Shown: positions 1-5,138 of the stretch, piece by piece
How the letters are laid out: each line of letters starts with the position of its first letter
Position numbering within the stretch: position 1 is the first letter of the stretch
Source: Campylobacterota bacterium
GTDB taxonomy: Bacteria; Campylobacterota; Campylobacteria; Campylobacterales; Sulfurospirillaceae
NCBI GenBank assembly: GCA_009930355.1
Contig: RZYK01000147.1
Span: 1-5,138, forward strand
DNA length: 5,138 bases
Direction: 5' to 3'
The notes under the pieces: model-generated
What the model was told of the DNA's origin: nothing
Database searches by the model: none
What the model saw: the letters and a program-made list of their open reading frames with translations, nothing else
Translations under genes and position numbers: made by a program

Positions 1-939
1 TAGAGAGGTTGCAAATCCATTGATGTAATACTCTGTGGCTTCTCGTGTTTGTGGTTCAATGAAAAGATGGTGACGTTCTTTGTCACGAAAACGGTTAATT
101 TTATCTTCAATACTTGGACAATAGCGTGGGCCAATACCCTCAATTTGACCTGTAAAAAGAGGCGCACGATGAAAATTACTTTCGATAACCGTATGGGTCT
201 CTTCATTGGTATAGGTAATGTAGCACGGTAGTTGAAAAGGCTTAAACGTTTCACGCTTCGTTCTAAAACTAAAAGGCAGAGGATTTTCATCGCCTGGTTG
301 CAGTTCCATTTTTGAAAAATCGATACTTTTTGCATCAATCCTTGCACACGTTCCCGTCTTTAAACGCCCCATCGTAATACCTAATGCTTTGATGGAAGAA
401 GAGAGTGTGATAGAAGGAAATTCACCAACTCTGCCTGCTTGTTGTTGAAATTCACCAATGTGAATGAGCCCTTGCAAAAATGTCCCTGTGGTCAAAATAA
501 CTTTTTTTGCATGATAGTGATTTCCAAGCTGGGTAATAACCCCTGTGACTTTACCTTCTTGTGTGACAAGTTGCTCTGCCATCTCTTGTGCAACGTAAAG
601 ATTTTCAGTATTTAAAACGATGGTACGCATGTAAATGCGGTATCTGTCCATATCAATTTGTGCACGGCTTCCACGTACCGCTGGACCTTTGGAAAGATTG
701 AGGGTTCGAAATTGAATACCTGCGTTGTCTGTGGCAAGCGCCATTTGACCACCGAGTGCATCAATTTCTTTGACCAAATGTCCTTTAGCCAGTCCACCAA
801 TGGCAGGATTACAACTTGCTGCTCCAATTTGCTCTGCTAAAATAGAGATGAGAAGGGTTTTATTTCCTAATCTCGCAGAGGCTAAAGATGCCTCAATACC
901 TGCATGTCCGCCACCAATTACAATCACATCATATTTCAT
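1..939 (-). CDS. mnmG: MnmG (GidA), tRNA uridine-5-carboxymethylaminomethyl synthesis enzyme, N-terminal half (C-terminus beyond window)
   Basis: MnmG is the FAD-dependent partner of the GTPase MnmE. Together they add the (carboxymethyl)aminomethyl group to C5 of wobble uridine 34 in several tRNAs, in the cytoplasm. The visible 313 codons are open to the left edge, about half of the usual 620-630 residues. The N-terminus has the dinucleotide-binding motif GGGHAG (residues 9-14). CNPAIGG follows at 43-49, then GRLKTGT at 191-197 and the family signature GPRYCPSIEDKINRF at 270-284. Cys43 and Cys274 align by context with the two cysteines known to be important in E. coli MnmG (Cys47 and Cys277). 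The ATG at 939-937 was chosen because the protein then begins MKYDVIVIGGG, as short MnmG N-termini do, with a weak AAGG about 11 nt upstream. Two in-frame ATGs lie further upstream. The gene is divergent from pxpA. Identity is near certain; the exact start is less sure. Confidence 0.97.
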   Translation of the reverse strand, partial: MKYDVIVIGGGHAGIEASLASARLGNKTLLISILAEQIGAASCNPAIGGLAKGHLVKEIDALGGQMALATDNAGIQFRTLNLSKGPAVRGSRAQIDMDRYRIYMRTIVLNTENLYVAQEMAEQLVTQEGKVTGVITQLGNHYHAKKVILTTGTFLQGLIHIGEFQQQAGRVGEFPSITLSSSIKALGITMGRLKTGTCARIDAKSIDFSKMELQPGDENPLPFSFRTKRETFKPFQLPCYITYTNEETHTVIESNFHRAPLFTGQIEGIGPRYCPSIEDKINRFRDKERHHLFIEPQTREATEYYINGFATSL

Positions 940-977
940 AATTATTGCTACCTTCATTGTCTTCATAAATTTAACTC

Positions 978-983
978 ATTATA
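978..983 (-). promoter_or_regulatory. Probable -10 box of the mnmG promoter
   Basis: Read on the minus strand this is a perfect TATAAT, 38 nt upstream of the chosen mnmG start codon, placing transcription initiation near position 971. No good TTGACA lies 16-18 nt upstream. Instead there is an A/T-rich stretch (about 993-1009), which is the usual picture for housekeeping promoters in Campylobacterota. The call rests on the exact hexamer and its position. The start site is inferred, not observed. Confidence 0.6.
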
Positions 984-1003
984 CTATGAATAACGTTTTT
1001 AAA

Positions 1004-1019
1004 TCTTTACATGTAAAGA
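1004..1019. promoter_or_regulatory. Perfect 16-bp palindrome between the divergent promoters, possible operator
   Basis: TCTTTACATGTAAAGA reads the same on both strands with no spacer, as expected of a site for a dimeric DNA-binding protein. Relative to the inferred mnmG start site (about 971) it covers roughly -33 to -48, where a bound protein could block or help polymerase. Relative to the possible pxpA start site (about 1075) it lies near -56 to -71, a typical activator position. It is upstream of both predicted transcripts, so it is unlikely to act as an RNA hairpin. I do not recognise it as the site of any particular regulator, and no regulator gene is present in the window. The symmetry is seen; the operator role is inferred. 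Confidence 0.4.
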
Positions 1020-1059
1020 GTAATGATGAAGAATTAAGCCTAAAGGGTTCTTTGTTTTG

Positions 1060-1068
1060 TGGTAAGAT
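1060..1068 (+). promoter_or_regulatory. Candidate extended -10 element for the pxpABC operon
   Basis: TGGTAAGAT resembles an extended -10 box (TGn followed by TAAGAT, five of six matches to TATAAT). It would start transcription near 1075, giving a leader of about 35 nt before pxpA. There is no convincing -35 hexamer. A competing candidate is TAAAAT at 1076-1081, preceded by T-rich sequence, which would give a leader of about 20 nt. The region 1051-1090 is therefore probably the promoter, but the exact element is uncertain. Confidence 0.35.
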
Positions 1069-1096
1069 TCTTTATTAAAATATATAAACATTTGAG

Positions 1097-1102
1097 AAAG
1101 GA
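1097..1102 (+). promoter_or_regulatory. Ribosome binding site deciding the pxpA start
   Basis: AAAGGA lies 7 nt before the ATG at 1110, an ideal Shine-Dalgarno distance. The reading frame stays open upstream to a GTG at 1059, but that codon has no ribosome site and would add 17 residues not expected in the family. The site therefore fixes the start at 1110. Confidence 0.75.
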
Positions 1103-1109
1103 TAGCACG

Positions 1110-1838
1110 ATGATTTTGTTGAATTGTGATGCTGGGGAGAGTTTTGGTTCGTGGAAGATGGGACTTGATGAAGCCATTATGCCCTATGTTGATATGGCAA
1201 ATTTTGCGTGTGGGTTTCATGCGGGTGATCCTTTAATTATGGAAAAATCCGTTAAATTGGCATTAAAACATGGTGTAGGCATTGGTGCGCATCCTGCCTA
1301 TCCTGATTTGGTTGGATTTGGAAGGCGTAGTATGGCATGTTCTTTAGAAGAGATAGAGGCTATGGTGATTTATCAAATAGGCGCCCTTCAAGGCTTTGCT
1401 ACGGCCAATCAAGCGACACTCTCCTATGTGAAACCGCATGGGGGACTCTATAATGATATGATGAAAGATGAACGCATTTTTAAAGCAGTTGCTACAGCTG
1501 TTTCACGGGTGAACCCTCATTTGAAATTAATGATTCTCTCAAAAATGGATACACGTAAAGAGGAGGCGATTGCTAAAGGACTGGGATTGGAACTTTTATA
1601 CGAAGTCTTTGCCGATAGAGCGTATGATGATGAGGGATTTTTAGTGCCTCGCAATCAAAAAGGAGCAGTTATTCATGATGTTTATGCTGTCATTGAGCGT
1701 TTAAAACTTTTGCAAAAAGAGGGTGTTTTGGAAACGATTTCGGGTAAAAAAATTGCGCTTAGAGCTGATACGTTGTGTGTGCATGGTGATAATGAAGAGG
1801 CCGTAGCTTTGGTTGAAATGCTAAGGAAAAATATGTGA
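1110..1838 (+). CDS. pxpA: 5-oxoprolinase subunit PxpA (LamB/YcsF family)
   Basis: PxpA is one of three subunits of the bacterial ATP-dependent 5-oxoprolinase, which opens the ring of 5-oxoproline to give glutamate in the cytoplasm. The 242-residue product has the usual family length (about 245-255) and no signal peptide or membrane segment. The family hallmarks appear in order: NCDAGESFG at 5-13, ANFACGFHAGDP at 30-41, GAHPAYPDLVGFGRR at 59-73, VKPHGGLYN at 107-115, EVFADRAY at 165-172, LVPR at 178-181 and CVHGD at 223-227. The His- and Asp-rich motifs fit the metal-dependent deacetylase-like barrel known for this family. The ATG at 1110 is set by AAAGGA 7 nt upstream. The gene is first in an operon, and its TGA overlaps the GTG start of pxpB. 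Older databases call it 'LamB/YcsF family protein'. Despite the name it is unrelated to maltoporin. Confidence 0.96.
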   Translation: MILLNCDAGESFGSWKMGLDEAIMPYVDMANFACGFHAGDPLIMEKSVKLALKHGVGIGAHPAYPDLVGFGRRSMACSLEEIEAMVIYQIGALQGFATANQATLSYVKPHGGLYNDMMKDERIFKAVATAVSRVNPHLKLMILSKMDTRKEEAIAKGLGLELLYEVFADRAYDDEGFLVPRNQKGAVIHDVYAVIERLKLLQKEGVLETISGKKIALRADTLCVHGDNEEAVALVEMLRKNM

Positions 1839-2518
1839 AACGTGTCTATAAAATTGCCTCAGAGTCTTCGGTAATTCTTTATTTTGGAGAGAGTATAGAC
1901 CCTGCGGTTTCAAAGGAGGTTCAAAAAGCGTATCACGCATTAAAAGAGGCAAAGGTAGAGGGTTTTTATGAAATAATTCCTTCGTATGCCTCTTTAATGG
2001 TGGTTTATAATGTCCTCTCTTTGACGTTTGATGATGTATGTACGTTAATAGAATCGATTTTATTGCATGCCAATACGCTAGTAGAACATACCTCAAATAT
2101 TGTGACAATTCCTGTGTATTATGGCTTAGATGCAGGGCTTGATCTGGGGCTTTTGTGTGAGGAAAAAGGGTTGAGTGTGGAGGAGATTATTGCTTTACAT
2201 GTAAAGAGTATGTACAGTGTGTATGCCATTGGGTTTGCGCCTGGTTTTGCGTATTTGGGCGAGATTGATGCTCGTTTGGCTACGTCACGCTTAGCGAATC
2301 CTCGAAAGGCTGTTCCTAAGGGAAGTGTTGCCATTGCCGATAGACAAACAGCTGTTTATCCAGCTCAAAGTCCTGGTGGATGGAAAGTATTAGGACGAAC
2401 CCCTATGGCGATGTTTGATGCTACGTATAAAGGTCTTTCTCTTTTACATGTTGGTGATAGTGTACGTTTTGAGCCCATTTCTAAAGAGATGTTTTTAAAG
2501 CTAGGTGGCGAGTTATGA
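1835..2518 (+). CDS. pxpB: 5-oxoprolinase subunit PxpB (KipI / allophanate hydrolase subunit 1-like)
   Basis: PxpB pairs with PxpC and works with PxpA in ATP-dependent 5-oxoproline cleavage. Its Bacillus homologue was first described as KipI, an inhibitor of the sporulation kinase KinA, and related domains occur in urea amidolyase. The 227 residues match the family length. Typical motifs are IPVYYG (92-97) followed by DLGLLCEEKGLSVEEIIALH (103-122), GFAPGFAYLG at 133-142, ARLAT at 146-150, NPRKAVPKGSVAIA at 155-168 and SPGGWKVLGRTP at 179-190. The start is a GTG overlapping the pxpA stop in a GTGA arrangement, with AAGGA 7 nt upstream (1823-1827), which suggests coupled translation. The 3' end overlaps pxpC by ATGA. 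Codons 120-126 contain an exact 18-bp copy of sequence from the intergenic region upstream of the operon. A KipI-like kinase-inhibitor role is unlikely in this operon. Confidence 0.95.
   Translation: MKRVYKIASESSVILYFGESIDPAVSKEVQKAYHALKEAKVEGFYEIIPSYASLMVVYNVLSLTFDDVCTLIESILLHANTLVEHTSNIVTIPVYYGLDAGLDLGLLCEEKGLSVEEIIALHVKSMYSVYAIGFAPGFAYLGEIDARLATSRLANPRKAVPKGSVAIADRQTAVYPAQSPGGWKVLGRTPMAMFDATYKGLSLLHVGDSVRFEPISKEMFLKLGGEL
2193..2210. repeat. Second exact copy of an 18-bp palindrome-containing sequence, inside pxpB
   Basis: CTTTACATGTAAAGAGTA here is identical to positions 1005-1022 in the mnmG-pxpA intergenic region. The first 14 bases are a perfect palindrome. Here it encodes Ala-Leu-His-Val-Lys-Ser and part of Met (PxpB residues 120-126). 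The Leu-His pair is typical of the family at this place, so part of the match is coding-constrained. Whether the copy is functional or coincidental cannot be decided from this window. Confidence 0.45.
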
Positions 2519-3447
2519 ATGGTTTTTTCGTTCAAAATGGTGGAATTCAAAGCTCTATTCAAGACGTAGGTCGTCAGGGTTTGAGCGATATTGGACTCAC
2601 GCAAAGTGGTGCAATGGACGAGTTGGCATTTGGGTATGCCAATATGCTCGTAGGAAATACGTTTAACACACCTGCTCTTGAAATTGCTATTGGTGGAGTC
2701 GTTTTGGAAGCACATGGTGTGATGCGTATTGCGATATGTGGTGCAAATATGCACGTTACCTGCAAAGAAAAAGTGTTAGCGTTGTGGCAAACCCATACCC
2801 TTCAAAAAGGGGATGTGTTGCATTTTGCTTTTGCCAGTGATGCACAATTTGCTTATCTTGCGGTAGAGGGTGGATTTCAAACGCCTTATGCCTATGGGAG
2901 TTTTTCGACCAGTCTTAAAGAGGGATTAGGAGGCATTGAAGGGCGAAAACTTAAGGCAGGTGATTTTTTATTGGTCTTAGCCCATCAAAACGTAGGGGAA
3001 AAACGAAAGATACAAGAAGCATTTGTTCCAAGCTATCCTGCAGACATTACAGTTCGTTTGCTCAAAGGGTATCAAGAAGAACGATTTGATGCAGAGGAGC
3101 AAAGACGTTTTTTTGAAAACACCTATACCTTTAAAGGTGAGGGCGATAGAATGGGATACCGTTTAAGTGGTGAAAAAATCGTGCCAAGTGTGACGGGTAT
3201 TCTCTCTGAACCTATTTGTTATGGGGCGGTTCAAATCCCCAGTCATGGTGAGCCCATTGTGCTTTTAAAAGAGCGTCAAACCATTGGCGGGTATCCTAAA
3301 ATTGGCTCAGTTATTGGAGTCGACTGTTTTAAGTTAGCACAACTCAAAACAGGTGGAAAGGTTCGTTTTTGTGAGGTTGCATTAGACGAAGCGTATCGTG
3401 CAACATACGCATTTTATGATTTTTTTAAAAAAATAGGAGTCTATTAA
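2515..3447 (+). CDS. pxpC: 5-oxoprolinase subunit PxpC (KipA / allophanate hydrolase subunit 2-like)
   Basis: PxpC is the largest subunit of the PxpABC 5-oxoprolinase and a partner of PxpB. It belongs to the biotin-dependent carboxyltransferase-like family that also includes KipA and part of urea amidolyase. The 310 residues are close to the family norm. Recognisable segments are GIQSSIQDVGRQG (10-22), SGAMDELAFGYANMLVGN (31-48), LEIAIGG (55-61), AYLAVEGGF (113-121), the DRMGYRL motif (211-217) and SEPICYGAVQIPSHGEP (231-247). VLLKERQTIGGYPKIGSVIG follows at 249-268. The ATG overlaps the pxpB stop (ATGA), with AGGTGG at 2503-2508 six nt before it. The last codons form the left arm of the terminator hairpin, and the TAA falls in its loop. 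It is the last gene of the operon. No transporter for 5-oxoproline follows it. Confidence 0.95.
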   Translation: MNGFFVQNGGIQSSIQDVGRQGLSDIGLTQSGAMDELAFGYANMLVGNTFNTPALEIAIGGVVLEAHGVMRIAICGANMHVTCKEKVLALWQTHTLQKGDVLHFAFASDAQFAYLAVEGGFQTPYAYGSFSTSLKEGLGGIEGRKLKAGDFLLVLAHQNVGEKRKIQEAFVPSYPADITVRLLKGYQEERFDAEEQRRFFENTYTFKGEGDRMGYRLSGEKIVPSVTGILSEPICYGAVQIPSHGEPIVLLKERQTIGGYPKIGSVIGVDCFKLAQLKTGGKVRFCEVALDEAYRATYAFYDFFKKIGVY

Positions 3448-3465
3448 ACTCCTATTTTGATTTTT
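3430..3465. terminator. Bidirectional intrinsic terminator between pxpC and the chemoreceptor gene
   Basis: AAAATAGGAGT (3430-3440) and ACTCCTATTTT (3448-3458) form a perfect 11-bp stem with a 7-nt loop. For the rightward transcript the stem is followed by TTTTGATTTTT. For the leftward transcript the stem runs into a continuous stretch of seven T (3433-3427 on the minus strand). Both convergent genes can therefore stop here. The pxpC stop codon is in the loop, and the chemoreceptor stop codon is 5 nt from the stem. GC content of the stem is modest, but the perfect pairing and two U-tracts make the call firm. Confidence 0.85.
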
Positions 3466-5138
3466 AGGTTCTAAAATTACCTAAAACGGTGTTGAGTTTT
3501 TCTGTTAACCCGCTTAAATGATCTGTCGCTCCGCTAACCTCTTCCATGCTACGGGTATTGCTCAGTGTAATGGTATTGATTTCTTCAATTTTAACAACAA
3601 TGGCATCAATTTTTTGACCTGTTTTAAGATAATCTTGCACGGTGTGTTCGCTTGAAAGCGTTGCATTATCCATAATACGTGTTGTTTCATTAATGTTTTT
3701 TTCGACTTCTTCTGCAATCTGTGTCAGTTTTTCCATGCTTTGTGAGTTACTGTTCATATGTTCACTGGCATCATTAATGGCTTGTACAATGACATTAATG
3801 GTTGCATTAATCTCTGTTAAACTTTTTTGGGTACGTTCTGCTAAGTTTCTCACTTCATCCGCAACTACGGCAAATCCTCTGCCATGCTCTCCCGCTCGTG
3901 CGGCTTCAATAGCAGCGTTTAGCGCTAAAAGATTGGTTTGATCCGCAATATCAGAGATCACTGTAAGCACACCCTTGACCTGATCAGCATCTTGACTGAG
4001 CCTTGAAATCTGATGGGCAAGTTGAATCTCTGTTTGCGCATTGGATTGTACTTGATTTGCCATGTTAAGAATTTCATTTTTAGCATTGAGGAGTGTTGCA
4101 TGTGCGGTACCAATCTCTTTTTCTGATTCCCGCGCTTTTTGAAGGGAGAGGGTAAGCTCTTCTTTAATGCTTCGTGACATTTGATTGGTCTCATGGACGA
4201 TAGAAGAAGTCTCCTCCGCACGTTTTCCAACTTCTAAGGCAGTGGAGCTAAGCTCATTGGCTACGGATGCATTTTCACTGCTTGAAGATTTTGCAAGAGT
4301 GACGGTTGTGCGTACTTTATCAATAAAAAGGTTAAAAGCTTTGGCAGTTTGTCCTATTTCATCACCACTTTTAATCTCCATTTTTTTGGTTAAATCCCCA
4401 TCGCCACTGGAGAGATTTTCTGCTCTTACTTTTAGTTCTTGAATAGGATTAATGACCATTTTTTTCAAAGCAAGAATCAGCATACCCATAATCAATGCGG
4501 TAATAAGACCCATAATGATAAGCTGTTTAATCAAAATATATTGTGCCTCATGCACAACCGCTTTAACAGCTTCTAACTCCTTAGCAATAAGAACTTCACC
4601 CACACGTGTTCCATCAAAAGAGAGGAGCTCTTCTCTGACAATGAAGTACGTTGGTGTTAAAAAATGTGAACCCATAGAAGAGAGGTCTAATGTTTTAATT
4701 TCGTCAAAAAGTTTCATATCGCTGATCTCTTTTTTCTGAGAGAGTGCCGTATCTTTTGCAAGAAGGGCATTTTTGGCTCCTGCGCTGAGGTTTAAGAGTT
4801 TTTTGTCCGTGAGAAACATGACACTTGCTCCTAAGTCTTTTTTTGCATTTTCTACAACAGCATCAAAAGACGTAATAAACTCAACCGAACCTAGGTATTT
4901 TCCTTCCATAAGCACAGGCGCAACGCCTCGCAATGACATCCCTGCAACGCCCATTTCAATGGCTTTGAGTGGTTTTTGACTCTCTTTAACTTTTTTGATG
5001 GTTTGACGAAAACTTGAGAGGTCGTCGCCAAATTTGTTAGGCATCCATTCTCTTAAAAAACTTTTAATATCGTGAGTATGAATGTGAATTTGTGCCGCTT
5101 TGTACGTGGTTTGCTCTTTGTAGAGTGTGATGAGCTCT
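3464..5138 (-). CDS. Methyl-accepting chemotaxis protein with Cache-like sensor domain (N-terminus beyond window)
   Basis: This is a membrane chemoreceptor that passes ligand information to CheA/CheW. The frame is open to the right edge, so the 557 visible residues lack the N-terminus; the ATG at 5044 is internal. Residues 1 to about 190 are the end of a periplasmic sensor. The pattern SFLREW, FGDDLSSFR, a glycine-rich turn and GKYLGSVEF looks like a Cache domain, perhaps dCache_3, but the family is not certain. Hydrophobic residues about 200-225 are the second membrane helix, followed by HAMP (about 226-277, with NPIQEL and GDGDLTKKMEIKSGDEIGQ). The rest is a coiled-coil hairpin whose tip (about 396-436) holds DIADQTNLLALNAAIEAARA and GRGFAVVADEVRNLAERT. 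Candidate methylation pairs are EE at 308-309 and 532-533. The protein ends GNFRT, with no CheR/CheB-binding pentapeptide. It is convergent with pxpC. The ligand is unknown. Confidence 0.96.
   Translation of the reverse strand, partial: ELITLYKEQTTYKAAQIHIHTHDIKSFLREWMPNKFGDDLSSFRQTIKKVKESQKPLKAIEMGVAGMSLRGVAPVLMEGKYLGSVEFITSFDAVVENAKKDLGASVMFLTDKKLLNLSAGAKNALLAKDTALSQKKEISDMKLFDEIKTLDLSSMGSHFLTPTYFIVREELLSFDGTRVGEVLIAKELEAVKAVVHEAQYILIKQLIIMGLITALIMGMLILALKKMVINPIQELKVRAENLSSGDGDLTKKMEIKSGDEIGQTAKAFNLFIDKVRTTVTLAKSSSSENASVANELSSTALEVGKRAEETSSIVHETNQMSRSIKEELTLSLQKARESEKEIGTAHATLLNAKNEILNMANQVQSNAQTEIQLAHQISRLSQDADQVKGVLTVISDIADQTNLLALNAAIEAARAGEHGRGFAVVADEVRNLAERTQKSLTEINATINVIVQAINDASEHMNSNSQSMEKLTQIAEEVEKNINETTRIMDNATLSSEHTVQDYLKTGQKIDAIVVKIEEINTITLSNTRSMEEVSGATDHLSGLTEKLNTVLGNFRT

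Noticed and set aside
658..1078. Plus-strand open frames across the mnmG gene and the intergenic region (658-840 and 770-1078)
   Set aside because: They lie largely antisense to clearly coding mnmG, have no family resemblance or convincing ribosome sites, and are shadow frames.
1059..1109. Longer pxpA reading frame starting at GTG 1059
   Set aside because: It adds 17 residues (MVRFFIKIYKHLRKDST) unlike the PxpA N-terminus, has no ribosome site, and overlaps the likely promoter. AAAGGA before the ATG at 1110 is much better.
1913..1920. AAGGAGGT inside pxpB, a near-perfect Shine-Dalgarno sequence
   Set aside because: No ATG, GTG or TTG lies at a usable distance downstream, and the surrounding frame is clearly PxpB. 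It is probably just the Ser-Lys-Glu-Val codons.
2443..2451. Third partial match to the palindrome, TTTACATGT, near the 3' end of pxpB
   Set aside because: Only half of the palindrome is present, and it encodes Leu-His-Val in the common codons TTA CAT GTT. It is explained by coding and warns that the copy at 2193 may be partly coding-driven too.
1821..2754. Minus-strand open frames opposite pxpB and pxpC
   Set aside because: Family motifs run continuously on the plus strand. The minus frames show no recognisable domains.
3642..4979. Several plus-strand open frames of 68-99 codons opposite the chemoreceptor gene
   Set aside because: The minus strand is an unbroken, well-conserved chemoreceptor. 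The plus-strand frames are low-complexity Ser/Leu/Ile-rich products typical of antisense shadows.
5042..5044. ATG at 5044 as the true start of the chemoreceptor
   Set aside because: The same frame is open to the window edge and encodes residues that continue the sensor-domain pattern (SFLREW before MPNKFGDDLSSFR). Starting here would cut the sensor domain and lose the first membrane helix.

Overview
This window looks like ordinary chromosomal sequence from a member of the Campylobacterota (epsilon-proteobacteria), possibly close to Sulfurospirillum or Arcobacter. The reasons are the AT-rich composition with tightly packed genes, the style of the MnmG and chemoreceptor proteins, and a TATAAT -10 box with no recognisable -35 hexamer. 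The genus is an inference from sequence style; no search was run.

Layout, left to right. Positions 1-939 (minus strand) hold the N-terminal half of mnmG, a tRNA wobble-uridine modification enzyme that runs off the left edge. Positions 940-1109 are a divergent intergenic region. It carries a good -10 box for mnmG, a weak promoter candidate for the rightward operon, and a perfect 16-bp palindrome between them. Positions 1110-3447 (plus strand) hold a compact three-gene operon, pxpA-pxpB-pxpC. It encodes the ATP-dependent 5-oxoprolinase that converts 5-oxoproline (pyroglutamate) to glutamate. The gene junctions are 4-bp stop/start overlaps (GTGA and ATGA), so translation is probably coupled. Positions 3430-3465 form a strong inverted repeat with T-tracts on both sides, a bidirectional terminator. 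Positions 3464-5138 (minus strand) hold most of a methyl-accepting chemotaxis protein that runs off the right edge: Cache-like sensor end, one membrane helix, HAMP, and a long signalling hairpin.

Functionally, the Pxp genes form one metabolic unit (removal of a toxic or unavoidable glutamine/glutamate cyclisation product and recovery of glutamate). MnmG and the chemoreceptor are unrelated neighbours on divergent and convergent transcripts. I found no mobile element, CRISPR array, RNA gene or obviously new system. The most curious signal is an 18-bp sequence containing a 14-bp palindrome that occurs exactly twice: once in the divergent promoter region and once inside pxpB.
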